Source of the DNA: Pseudoalteromonas sp. A25
Lineage (GTDB): Bacteria; Pseudomonadota; Gammaproteobacteria; Enterobacterales; Alteromonadaceae
Length of the DNA: 64,000 nt
NCBI RefSeq assembly: GCF_009176705.1
Contig: NZ_AP021846.1
Span: forward strand, 1,644,001-1,708,000
Direction of reading: 5' to 3'
The notes under the pieces are model-generated. The model was not told the origin of the DNA and did no database searches. It worked only from the letters and a program-made list of their open reading frames with translations. Both the position numbers and the translations under genes were made by a program. Numbering within the stretch: position 1 is the stretch's first letter; every line of letters starts with the position of its first letter. Below, piece by piece: positions 28,745 through 37,547 of the stretch.

Positions 28745-29365
28745 TTACTTCAAGTGTGTGCCAAGTTGTTGCAAGTAAGCAATAAGGGCTTGCATTTCTG
28801 TTTTGCCTTTCACTGCTGCTTCTGCGCCTTGAATATCTTGCTCGGTGTATGGCACACCAAAGCCTTTGAATACTTCAAGTTTCTTGGCGGTTAACTTACC
28901 GTCTAGTACATTTTCATCTAACCAAGGATAAGCTGGCATGTTTGACTCAGGAACCACTGAGCGTGGGTCCATTAAGTGTGCATAGTGCCAGTCATCAGAG
29001 TAACGCTCACCTACACGGGCTAGGTCCGGACCTGTGCGCTTGGAACCCCATTGGAATGGGTGGTCCCATACTGACTCACCCGCAACAGAGTAGTGACCAT
29101 AACGCTCAACTTCATCTCTAAAAGGACGGATCATTTGCGAGTGACAGTTATAACAACCTTCACGAATGTAAATGTCGCGACCTTCCATTTCTAGTGCAGT
29201 CAGAGGGCGAAGACCATCTACAGGCACCGTGGTGTCTTTTTGGAACATTAACGGCGTGATTTCTACTAGTGCACCAAAGCTAATTGCGAAAACCGTTAGG
29301 ATAGCCATTAGGCCAACATTCTTTTCAACGATTTCGTGTTTATTGGCTGAATTATTATTGCTCAT
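28745..29365 (-). CDS. ccoO: cbb3 cytochrome oxidase subunit II (monohaem cytochrome c)
   Basis: 206 residues. One N-terminal membrane helix (about 17-40) anchors a periplasmic cytochrome c domain with the haem site CYNCH at 71-75 ([17 protein letters not shown]) and conserved segments [19 protein letters not shown] and [10 protein letters not shown]. It links CcoP to the catalytic subunit. It starts 12 bases after the ccoN stop. Confidence 0.97.
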   Translation of the reverse strand: MSNNNSANKHEIVEKNVGLMAILTVFAISFGALVEITPLMFQKDTTVPVDGLRPLTALEMEGRDIYIREGCYNCHSQMIRPFRDEVERYGHYSVAGESVWDHPFQWGSKRTGPDLARVGERYSDDWHYAHLMDPRSVVPESNMPAYPWLDENVLDGKLTAKKLEVFKGFGVPYTEQDIQGAEAAVKGKTEMQALIAYLQQLGTHLK

Positions 29366-29377
29366 AATCTACACCTC

Positions 29378-30811
29378 TTAAGCCATTTGCGCATTTGCGT
29401 CAGTAGCAAGCGTGCCACTTTTTGCCGTTACAGTGCGGTACACGTTGTATGCCATAACCAGCATACCAACGACGATGAACACACCGCCTAGGAAGCGCAT
29501 GATGTAGAACGGCTTAGACGCTTCTAGAGATTGCACGAAGCTGTACATTAACGTACCGTCTGCGTTCACTGCACGCCACATTAGACCTTGCATTACACCT
29601 GAGATCCACATAGCAACGATGTATAGAACAACACCAACAGTGTGTAGCCAGAAGTGCGTGTTAACTAGTTTAACGCTGTACATGTTACCGTGACCGAATA
29701 GCGCAGGGATCAAGTGGTAAATTGCACCGATAGAAATCATAGCAACCCAGCCTAGTGCACCAGAGTGTACGTGGCCAACTGTCCAGTCTGTGTAGTGAGA
29801 TAGCGCGTTTACAGACTTAATTGCCATCATTGGGCCTTCGAAGGTAGACATACCATAGAAAGACAATGAAACAACTAAGAAACGAAGTACTGGGTCGGTA
29901 CGTAGCTTGTGCCATGCACCAGACAACGTCATGATACCGTTGATCATACCGCCCCAAGAAGGTACGAATAAGATAACTGACATAACCATACCTAAAGACT
30001 GAGTCCAGTCAGGTAGTGCTGTATAGTGTAGGTGGTGAGGACCAGCCCAGATGTAAAGAGACACTAATGCCCAGAAGTGAACAACCGATAAGCGGTAAGA
30101 GTAAACTGGGCGACCTGCTTGCTTAGGCACGAAGTAGTACATCATACCTAAGAAGCCTGCAGTAAGAAGGAAGCCTACAGCGTTGTGACCGTACCACCAC
30201 TGAACCATAGCATCTACTGCACCTGCATAGATTGAGTATGATTTAGTTAAAGATACTGGAACAGCCATGCTGTTAACAATATGAAGAACAGCAACAGTAA
30301 TAATGAAACCAGCATAGAACCAGTTTGCTACATAAATATGAGATACTTTGCGCTTGATAAGTGTACCAAAAAACACAACTGCATAAGTTACCCATACAAC
30401 CGCGATTGCGATATCGATAGGCCACTCAAGTTCTGCATACTCTTTAGATGTAGTAATACCCAAAGGCAGTGTAATGGCTGCTGCAACAATAATAGCTTGC
30501 CAACCCCAAAAGGTAAAAGCGGCTAATTTATCGGAGAATAGGCGCGTTTGACACGTGCGCTGAACAACATAATAAGATGTTGCGAATAGTGCACTAGTAC
30601 CAAATGCAAAGATTACTGCGTTCGTATGTAACGGACGAAGTCGAGAGTAAGTTAACCATGGAGTGTCGAAGTTCAATGCTGGCCAAGCGAGTTGGGCTGC
30701 AATAAGAACACCAACGCCCATGCCAACGATGCCCCAAATCACTGTCATGATAGCGAATTGGCGTACAACTTTATAATTGTACTCAGTTTGTGATGCTACT
30801 GTTTGGCTCAT
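29378..30811 (-). CDS. ccoN: cbb3 cytochrome oxidase catalytic subunit I
   Basis: 477 residues with about twelve membrane helices. Haem and CuB ligands are recognisable: [17 protein letters not shown] (low-spin haem His), [13 protein letters not shown] (CuB His and the cross-linked Tyr region), [13 protein letters not shown] (CuB His pair), and [14 protein letters not shown] with HFWLHTVG (haem ligands). It reduces O2 to water with very high affinity and pumps protons, which suits growth under low oxygen. It is the first gene of ccoNOQP, with an Fnr-like box about 200 bases upstream. Confidence 0.97.
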   Translation of the reverse strand: MSQTVASQTEYNYKVVRQFAIMTVIWGIVGMGVGVLIAAQLAWPALNFDTPWLTYSRLRPLHTNAVIFAFGTSALFATSYYVVQRTCQTRLFSDKLAAFTFWGWQAIIVAAAITLPLGITTSKEYAELEWPIDIAIAVVWVTYAVVFFGTLIKRKVSHIYVANWFYAGFIITVAVLHIVNSMAVPVSLTKSYSIYAGAVDAMVQWWYGHNAVGFLLTAGFLGMMYYFVPKQAGRPVYSYRLSVVHFWALVSLYIWAGPHHLHYTALPDWTQSLGMVMSVILFVPSWGGMINGIMTLSGAWHKLRTDPVLRFLVVSLSFYGMSTFEGPMMAIKSVNALSHYTDWTVGHVHSGALGWVAMISIGAIYHLIPALFGHGNMYSVKLVNTHFWLHTVGVVLYIVAMWISGVMQGLMWRAVNADGTLMYSFVQSLEASKPFYIMRFLGGVFIVVGMLVMAYNVYRTVTAKSGTLATDANAQMA

Positions 30812-31122
30812 TTTCTGGATTCCGCTGCAATTAATGCGATTAGAAATGAATTACCTGTAAAAACAGGCCCTGCTTATTATTTCAACAAGCTCGTTTAAAA
30901 ATAGATCTGAAATTTCAAATCCATTTCAAACCAACTTGAGAAACCCTTATTTTTGCAAGGAAATGATAATTTTTTTGCAAAAGAAAAGATACCTCAAACA
31001 CCTAAAATTATGACATCAATCAAATTTTGGCCCTAAATTTGCTCAATTATTCACCTTTGTGGAATATATACAAAATCTACTTTACTATATTGCCGTTTTG
31101 TAAATGTCTTTTCGGATAAATA
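30812..31122. other. 311-bp divergent intergenic region upstream of ccoN
   Basis: No gene seen on either strand. It holds the Fnr-like box at 31010-31023 and presumably the ccoN promoter on the minus strand (TATCTT, rightmost base 30991, is a candidate -10 element), plus the promoter of the plus-strand lipoprotein gene. Confidence 0.6.
31010..31023. promoter_or_regulatory. Fnr-type binding site upstream of ccoN
   Basis: ATGACATCAATCAA matches the Fnr consensus TTGAT/C-N4-ATCAA at nine of ten informative positions, with the ATCAA half perfect. If the -10 is TATCTT near 30986-30991 the site centres around -37, close to the class II activator position. The Fnr gene itself lies at the downstream end of the same cluster. 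Confidence 0.55.
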
Positions 31123-31566
31123 ATGACCAAATCTTGGTTTTACGCACTTGTTGCTGTGAGTGTATTGAGCGCATGCTCAGACCCTTCGCCCATTATACAT
31201 GAAAGTTCAGAAAAAAGTGAAAGTTCGTTACAAATAGATAATTGCACCGCGATAAACCCCTGTAGTGACAATAATGGGATCAAGCTTTGGTACAGCAAAA
31301 GCAAGCTTGTGGGTGAGCAAGCTTTTCAAGTGACGATTGACGTGCCGCCTACGGCGCGTATTAATTCGGCGATGTTATCCGGCGAAACGATGGACATGGG
31401 ATACATTCCTGTGTTTTTTAAACCATTATCAAACACCCAGTACCAAGCGCAGGCAATGGTTGGGCTGTGTACATCAAAAATGATGCAATGGAATTTGACC
31501 ATTGCTATAGAGAGACCTGAACTAGGTGAGCGTAATATTTCTTTTCCTTTATATATAGTTCGTTAA
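31123..31566 (+). CDS. Small lipoprotein of unknown function
   Basis: 147 residues. The signal peptide ends in a lipobox (VSVLSACSD, Cys18), so the mature protein is lipidated; Asp at +2 predicts retention at the inner membrane by the E. coli rule. The rest has three further Cys (two in NCTAINPCS, one in GLCTSKMM) and a predicted beta-sandwich-like pattern (KLVGEQAFQVTIDVPPTA). I do not recognise the family. It is divergent from ccoN, and the GreA-like gene follows after 16 bases. Confidence 0.6.
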   Translation: MTKSWFYALVAVSVLSACSDPSPIIHESSEKSESSLQIDNCTAINPCSDNNGIKLWYSKSKLVGEQAFQVTIDVPPTARINSAMLSGETMDMGYIPVFFKPLSNTQYQAQAMVGLCTSKMMQWNLTIAIERPELGERNISFPLYIVR

Positions 31567-31582
31567 TCAGTGAGCGTTTTAA

Positions 31583-32059
31583 ATGAATAAAAGCCATGTG
31601 ATAGAGCATATTAAATTCGCACTAGAAGCTAAGTTAAGTGACGCGAAACAAGCTGCCAAAAGCGCTCATACTGACGCTACTCATGAGCAAAGCGCAGCAG
31701 AGACACAATATGATTCACTGAGTATTGAGTCGGGATACTTGGCGCATGGTCAAAGTGAGCGAGTAAACGAAGCACACAAATCAATAAAGTTATTTTCGCA
31801 AAGTTATGATATTCAGGCCTCACCTAAAGTCGTACTAGGGAGTTTAATTCAGGCGATAGATATTGAAGACAGGGTGCATTGGTTTTATTTTGGTCCCAGT
31901 GAAGGAGGGCTGAAAATATATTTAAAACAAGCACTGGTACTTGTTATCACGCCTTCCTCACCGATAGGTAAGGCGATGCACAATAAATGCAAGGGGGATG
32001 AGTGTGAGTACGTTGCCAGCGGGCAATCTCACTGTTATCAAATAATCGCTATTTTATAG
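31583..32059 (+). CDS. GreA/GreB-like protein
   Basis: 158 residues. The N-terminal half is helical, with HTDATHEQSAAETQYDSLSI resembling the coiled-coil arms of short Gre-like proteins. The C-terminal half, with LVITPSSPIGKAMHNKCKGD, resembles the GreA/GreB FKBP-like C-domain pattern NSPIGRALLGK. It is not GreA or GreB proper: the N-terminal coiled coil is different and the acidic tip residues are not evident. Such proteins may bind RNA polymerase or another target through the secondary channel, which is inference. It probably forms one transcript with the upstream lipoprotein. Confidence 0.55.
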   Translation: MNKSHVIEHIKFALEAKLSDAKQAAKSAHTDATHEQSAAETQYDSLSIESGYLAHGQSERVNEAHKSIKLFSQSYDIQASPKVVLGSLIQAIDIEDRVHWFYFGPSEGGLKIYLKQALVLVITPSSPIGKAMHNKCKGDECEYVASGQSHCYQIIAIL

Positions 32060-32235
32060 TCGCTGTTCATAGGAATGGTTTTGATATCGTTTTTAGCACA
32101 TTTTTATTCTGTATAAGCGCCTTAAAGCCGGTCAAAAATGAATTAACGTTATCTCATATTTCACATTTGTTTCACGGCGAATGGATTAAGTTATAAACAA
32201 TTTAGAAGTAATCATGCAGTGACTAGGACAGGGAA

Positions 32236-34262
32236 ATGATAAATAAAGCGTTAGTTCAACTATTGATATTGGCATCGAGTGTAATCACGACGCTTTATTC
32301 GTATGCGGATGACACACCCACTTTTGATAAACAGGTTCAAGAGCTAATTACACAAGAAGAACTGACTGGGATCACATGGGCCACTATTGAAGATCAGCAG
32401 ATAAATATTGGTAGCTTTGGCTATGCGAATGTATCACGTTCAGAGGCGATGCAAACAACGCATAAAATGCACGTTGGATCTGTTGCTAAATCAGTCATTG
32501 CAATGGGTGTCTTGCGTTTGATAACGCAAGGAGAGTTGTCTTTAGAGACCGACGTTGAATATTTACTCTCAGAACTGTCTTTTGACAACCCGTGGAAGGG
32601 GACCTCGCCAATTATGGTAAAGCATTTGCTAGCCCATACAGCTGGTTTAGATAATATTCGTATGTGGCAATTTTTAAGTACCTCTCCTTCAGCGGATACG
32701 CCTCTTTCTGACGCATTTCCTGGCGAAGATGAAACTTTATTAAAAGTAAGGTTTAAGCCAGGCACCCAATATGTTTACTCAAATATGGGTTATACCCTTC
32801 TAGCAATGGTTATTGAGAAAGTAACAGGGCAAAGGTATGAAAGTTATCTAGATTTTGAATTATTAAAACCTTTAGCAATGAACAACAGTACATTTGAGTT
32901 TGTTTCTCAAGTCGGTGATAAAGCCGATCCGTTACTTGCTATGGGTTACCATGAAGATAATGTTGAGCAAAGTGCAGTTGCTATGTACTTAACCTCAGCT
33001 GCACATAAGAGAATTTGCCCAATAAAGCTATTTCACTCACTCTCTTCGTTATTTTCATTTGTAATAGCTCGCTATTACTTCACGAAAATGCCTTGATAGT
33101 GAGCGAAATATCGTCATTGGATATTGAAGGGGTTGCAATGTCTCTCTTCTGAGCTATCAAAACTCTTATCCGCAGCTGAGGTTACTTAAGAGGTTCAGGG
33201 CAATTTACAACCACTGCAAAAGACATGGCAAAGTTTATGATATTTGTGCTTGGTGACGGACGTTTAAAAGCTCAGGAATTTATTGCTTCACATCTTATGC
33301 CAATGCTTGGATATCCCCACAACACAGATGCACATAATGCCGGGTTAGATGTTGGTCATGGCTTAGCTTTTGCGCTTAGAGATAGGCATGGTGTAGTTGG
33401 TATGTGCCACCCCGGTACTACATTTGGTTTTAGAGCCTATATATGCTTGTTTCCCAAAGAGAAAAAAGGATTTTTTTATGCCATAAATACAGACAGTGAA
33501 GCGGCAGATTATGAAAAGTTTAACCAGCTTTTTATAAGGCAATTAGCGATTAAACACAAACCACCCATGACGGTAAATAATTCCTTGAATAATCTCGAAC
33601 GATTAACAGGTATTTACTTTCTGTCACCAAACAATACAGCCGAATTTGAGTTTTTGGATATGTTGTTCAATTTTATTTGGCTTGAAGGTAAAGGTAATAA
33701 CTTAACGATAAGCTCTTTGCAATCAGACAGCAAACATTTAGTAAGCGTTGGTAAGCGCCTTTTTCGTGATGTGACTCGCGTAGAAGCTTCACATGTGGTC
33801 TATCAACTAGAAAACGCTAATTTGATGTTAAGCGATGGCCTTAAAACATATCAAAAAGGGTCTATTTTAGACATTTTTTTCTATTGGGTTAGTTTGGTAC
33901 TAGGCTTATTGGCTTTACTTTATTTATTGTGTGTTGGTATCTTCAGATTGATAACACATAATCGCTCTGGCTTGCAAAGCATCGGTTTCGTTAGCCTCAA
34001 TGTCAGTCTGTTTGCTCTTCCTACCTATTTTTATTCACAGCAGTCATTTTTGGCATTCGGTGATGTAACAATCGCGAGTGTGTTGTTGGCTATCTTATCT
34101 TCGTTGCTGCCAGTATCTGCATCATTGTCATTGTATCTTTGCATTTTTAAAACACCCGAATACAAGATGAAAAAGTTGGACATAGTTGCTTTGATTTCGT
34201 TGCTGATACTCTGCCTAATATTGATCGCTTGGGGCCAGTTACCGTTAACGTTTTGGCGTTAG
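32236..34262 (+). pseudogene. Serine hydrolase (class C beta-lactamase/esterase-like), split by a 193-bp element
   Basis: Removing bases 32991-33187 (the element plus one ACTT copy) joins two ORFs in frame into 609 codons across AMYL-RGSGQF. The restored protein has a signal peptide (about 1-24), the SxxK motif SVAK at 82-85, the YSN motif at 181-183, a late HPGTTFGFR segment in the place of the KTG box, and about four C-terminal membrane helices from roughly residue 475. This is the S12 beta-lactamase/D-aminopeptidase/esterase family with a membrane tail. As it stands, the first fragment ends after 35 element-encoded residues (stop at 33096), and the second lacks both the nucleophile and a signal, so the gene is almost certainly inactive. 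Confidence 0.88.
32991..33183 (+). mobile_element. 193-bp MITE-like element, copy 1
   Basis: The ends are AACCTCAGCTGCACATAAG and the inverted CTTATCCGCAGCTGAGGTT, matching at 17 of 19 positions. The flanking 4-bp direct repeat ACTT is at 32987-32990 and 33184-33187. By eye it differs from copy 2 at four positions and has no length difference. It carries no ORF of meaningful size and splits the serine hydrolase gene. The 4-bp duplications and inverted ends indicate transposition by a transposase supplied in trans. Confidence 0.92.
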
Positions 34263-34467
34263 CAGTGAGTGGAGGCTCTATTGAAAAATGCTATGTCACA
34301 CAGCCTTGTACTAGTGTGTTAGAGAAGTATAGCTATATGTATCTAGTTTCCTATTCGCGTACACTTTCTCACAAATTCGATCACAAACCATACAAAAACT
34401 CAATGAGTTAAACAAGCTAGCGCGTTAGCATTACTCGCAGGAGATAACTTATCAATGTGAGATAATC
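34263..34467. other. Short intergenic region before the S41 peptidase gene
   Basis: About 205 bases with no convincing gene or hairpin. A short ORF reading across the serine hydrolase 3' end has no recognisable features. Confidence 0.5.
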
Positions 34468-36153
34468 ATGGAAAAAAAACTAGTCACCTTTGCGCTTACA
34501 ATGGCGGTTTTGTCTGGATGTAATGCCCTGAAGTTGCATAAACCTGACGCGGATGCGGGTAAAGATCAGGCCCCTGTTGAGTTTGGGCAAATACGCTTAA
34601 GTGGGATTGCAAAAGACAAAGACAACAACATAAAGAGCACTCGTTGGACACAAGTTTCAGGTCCTCAAACAGTTACTATAAAAGATGATGATCAGAATAA
34701 TGCCTGGTTTGAAATGCCCAAGTTTGCGGGCGATTATGTTTTTAAATTTGAAGTGAAAGATAAAGCTAACCAAAGTGATAGTGACGAAGTTAAGATCACT
34801 ATTAATGAAAAGTTAGCTAACCAAGCCAACATGGTTGGCGCATGGCATATGCCAGGATATGGGCGTTGGGCGCATTTTTTAGGCAAAGATGTCGTCGAGT
34901 ATATAGCTACAAGTGAACACTGTGTAGCGAGGATCAGGGCATCCTATGCTACTTATATGCAACGGCTCGGGTTTAACTTTGATAACATTGAAGCTGACTG
35001 GGAGGTGGTTGATGAGCTGGCAATGAATCGAGTCGGCGTATATAGAAAAAGTAACGTACCAACTCAATGTGACCCCACAAATGAGCCTGGCTATTCTAAC
35101 GACGCCCAGCTCAATTTTGATTTTGTTTGGCAAAGTGTTGATGAGTTTCAGGGGCACTTGGCAAAGCGAGGTGTTGACTGGCAAAGTCAATACGAGCTGT
35201 TTTCACCGCAAATAAATGCTCAAGACAGTATTGAAAAAACTTTGCCAATTGTTGCCCAAATGCTTAGCGCCTTGAATGACTTTCATAGCTTTATTTTGTT
35301 CGACAATGTGATTGTTGAAACTGGCCGCAAGTTCTCCAAGCTAAGAAGTTATTTAGACACAAAACATGACATTTCATTGCCACAATTACGCGAACAAATT
35401 GATGTGCTTAATCCCTTACATATTGACTCAAGTATTGAAACGCTCTACAACCGCGCTATTGAAAATTACGCAGATGAAAACGGCCTTAAAAGCTATACCA
35501 ATGAGAGTGCGATGGAGGCTGCAGGCAGGGCTTTATTAAAATGGGGCAAAACGCCATCAAATATGGGGCTGCTGATTATCAATCAAATGGACTACTTGTC
35601 AAATGAAGAGATAGATAAACAATTTAGTCTTATTTTTGAAGACTTAAAGCAAACAGATGGACTGATCCTTGATATTAGAACCAACCCGGGTGGTTCTGAT
35701 GATGTGGCATTAAGTATAGCGGGGCGATTTTTTGATAAAACTCAGGTTGCATTTAAAAAGTATGCTAAAAACGCAGATGGCCAATCACCTACAAAAGAGA
35801 TCTCAGTTGTCGTAGATGAGAGTAACAGTCGCTATAGTAAGCCGGTTTATTTGATAACCAGTGAAGATACCATCAGTGCAGCGGAAGTATTTACGCTGGC
35901 GATGCGCAGTTTACCAAATGTTATTCATATTGGAGAGCCGACCCAAGGAGCGCTTTCAGATGTTTTACCTGTAGTCATGCCGGCTGGGATTATGTTTGGA
36001 GTGTCAAACGAAACATATGTGGATTTAGATGGTAACGAATTTGAAGCGTCAGGAGTGCCACCAAAGGTTGTTGTCTCAACGTTTAGTTTGGACGCAATAA
36101 CACAAGGGCGTGTATTAAGTTATGAACAAGCGTTGCAGCTAGCAGGTAAGTAA
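34468..36153 (+). CDS. S41-family peptidase lipoprotein with N-terminal PKD/Ig-like domain
   Basis: 561 residues. The lipobox (VLSGCNA, Cys18) marks a lipoprotein. Residues about 27-115 form a PKD/REJ-like beta domain (DADAGKDQ, RWTQVSGPQTVTI, YVFKFEVKD). Residues 120-560 form a tail-specific protease domain: DFHSF at 271-275, LILDIRTNPGGSDD near 399-412, and the catalytic Ser470 in TISAAEVFTLAMR. There is no clear PDZ domain. It probably cleaves proteins in the envelope. Its TAA stop is formed by the last base of the target duplication (36151) plus the first two bases of an inserted 193-bp element; without the insertion the stop would be TAG, so protein length is unchanged. Confidence 0.85.
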   Translation: MEKKLVTFALTMAVLSGCNALKLHKPDADAGKDQAPVEFGQIRLSGIAKDKDNNIKSTRWTQVSGPQTVTIKDDDQNNAWFEMPKFAGDYVFKFEVKDKANQSDSDEVKITINEKLANQANMVGAWHMPGYGRWAHFLGKDVVEYIATSEHCVARIRASYATYMQRLGFNFDNIEADWEVVDELAMNRVGVYRKSNVPTQCDPTNEPGYSNDAQLNFDFVWQSVDEFQGHLAKRGVDWQSQYELFSPQINAQDSIEKTLPIVAQMLSALNDFHSFILFDNVIVETGRKFSKLRSYLDTKHDISLPQLREQIDVLNPLHIDSSIETLYNRAIENYADENGLKSYTNESAMEAAGRALLKWGKTPSNMGLLIINQMDYLSNEEIDKQFSLIFEDLKQTDGLILDIRTNPGGSDDVALSIAGRFFDKTQVAFKKYAKNADGQSPTKEISVVVDESNSRYSKPVYLITSEDTISAAEVFTLAMRSLPNVIHIGEPTQGALSDVLPVVMPAGIMFGVSNETYVDLDGNEFEASGVPPKVVVSTFSLDAITQGRVLSYEQALQLAGK

Positions 36154-36344
36154 CCTCAGCTGCACATAAGAGAATTTGCCCAATAAAGCTATTTCGCTCA
36201 CTCTCTTCGTTATTTTCATTTGTAATAGCTCGCTATTACTTCACGAAAATGCCTTGGTAGTGAGCGAAATATCGTCATTGGATATTGAAGGGGTTGCAAT
36301 GTCTCTCTTGTGAACTATCAAAACTCTTATCCGCAGCTGAGGTT
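36152..36344 (+). mobile_element. 193-bp MITE-like element, copy 2
   Basis: Same ends as copy 1, with 17 of 19 terminal positions paired. The target duplication AAGT is at 36148-36151 and 36345-36348. An 80-bp inner palindrome is centred at 36230/36231: ATTTCGCTCACT (36191-36202) pairs with 36259-36270, and the core GTAATAGC-TC-GCTATTAC is at 36222-36239. It lies between the peptidase coding region and that gene's original downstream hairpin, so it is probably transcribed as 3' UTR. Confidence 0.93.
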
Positions 36345-36377
36345 AAGTAGAAAAATTATTTGCTAGCTAGTTTGCTC

Positions 36378-36403
36378 GCCTCAGCCATGTGCATGGTTGA
36401 GGC
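36378..36403 (+). terminator. Probable original terminator hairpin of the S41 peptidase gene
   Basis: GCCTCAGCCATG pairs with CATGGTTGAGGC (one G-T pair) around a two-base loop, followed by AATTTAA. It is now more than 200 bases from the stop codon because the element sits between. Confidence 0.55.
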
Positions 36404-36437
36404 AATTTAAGACAGTGAAGTAACACTATGTATCGAA

Positions 36438-37430
36438 CTATGAAAATAGTTTTCGTCGCACGACCTTTCTATATTCACTAGGAGTTTGACTAAGGCGTGC
36501 CCTAAACACGCGCGTTAGTGCACCTTGAGAGTTGAATCCGACTGAGATTGCAATTTCTTGAATTGTTAAATTGCTATTTGCTAGTAACTCTTTGGCTCCT
36601 TCTAAGCGCAAAGACTGTAAATAGGCGTTGGCGGTTTGGCCAGTCGCCTCTTTGAACCTCCTGTTAAAAGTGCGTTGGCTCATGTCGAATTGCTCTACAA
36701 CTTCGGCTAGTGAAATCTCGTTACTGTAATTATTTTTTAGCCAAAACTGGATGGCTGCAATTTGTTCATCAGGGTGTTTATCGACCGCGCCTTCGAGGTA
36801 TCGCTGTTCTTCATAGGGTTTGCGGATCTCATGTGAAAAGTTCTGCTGAACATGGTTTGCAGCAGCTTTGCCGTATAATAAAGAAATTAAATGGACGATC
36901 ACATCGGCAAGAGCGTTTAAACTTGCAACGGTGTAGATACGTTCAGACTGTGTGATAAAAAAGTCGGGTTTTAAATCCACGTTGGGATAATAATGTACAA
37001 ATTGCTTGGCGTAATGCCAATGGGTCGTGGCTGGGTGATGATCAAGTAAACCTGATTCAGCTAAGAAGCAGACACCCGTACCGACACCAATAATAGTGCC
37101 CCCGTTTAGCCAGCTAGTTTTTAGCTCGCGTGCCAGTTGGGTTGTTTTTCGTATAACTGGACGCGGATTTCGCCAAATGCTCGGTACGATAATATAGTCT
37201 TGATCTGCTACTTCGTTTAGATGCCCAGTTGGCATTAGTTGAATACCTAACTCATTCGCTATGTTTAGTTCTGGCTGTGCTAACCAAGATAGTTTTAAAG
37301 GCCTAAAGCCTTCAGTTAAATGTCGTTTCGCATAGGCTTCTCCCGCTCTTAGCATTTCTGCAGGTAAGGTCACACTGGTAAATAGCATGTGTTGATAAAG
37401 CGTAAATGCAACTCGAATTGGTTGATTCAT
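36438..37430 (-). CDS. GlxA-type AraC-family regulator (DJ-1/PfpI plus AraC HTH)
   Basis: 330 residues from the ATG at 37430 (MNQPIRVAFTLYQHML); the frame is open further upstream, but that segment does not look like the family. Residues 1-190 form a DJ-1/PfpI amidotransferase-like domain, with the nucleophile-elbow Cys in TIIGVGTGVCFLAESGLL. The C-terminal 100 residues contain two HTH motifs (SLAEVVEQFDMSQRTFNRRF and LTIQEIAISVGFNSQGALTR), followed by TPSEYRK. Ligand unknown. It is divergent from fabY with 117 bases between the starts, making fabY or itself a possible target. Confidence 0.85.
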   Translation of the reverse strand: MNQPIRVAFTLYQHMLFTSVTLPAEMLRAGEAYAKRHLTEGFRPLKLSWLAQPELNIANELGIQLMPTGHLNEVADQDYIIVPSIWRNPRPVIRKTTQLARELKTSWLNGGTIIGVGTGVCFLAESGLLDHHPATTHWHYAKQFVHYYPNVDLKPDFFITQSERIYTVASLNALADVIVHLISLLYGKAAANHVQQNFSHEIRKPYEEQRYLEGAVDKHPDEQIAAIQFWLKNNYSNEISLAEVVEQFDMSQRTFNRRFKEATGQTANAYLQSLRLEGAKELLANSNLTIQEIAISVGFNSQGALTRVFRARLSQTPSEYRKVVRRKLFS

Positions 37431-37547
37431 CTGGACTGACCACCTATAAATGGCGAAAAAATGATGTTGTATGGCTAATTTTGCACTATTTGTTTTTGCA
37501 GTTCCAATTAAAATCAACTCATACTTGGCTATTAAAGAACAAATCAA

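Noticed and set aside
33225..34262. A separate membrane protein gene downstream of the element
   Set aside because: It lacks a signal peptide and the hydrolase nucleophile, and becomes the in-frame C-terminal half of the serine hydrolase once the element is removed.
34229..34411. 60-codon ORF after the serine hydrolase
   Set aside because: It runs across the previous gene's 3' end out of frame, with no SD or family features.
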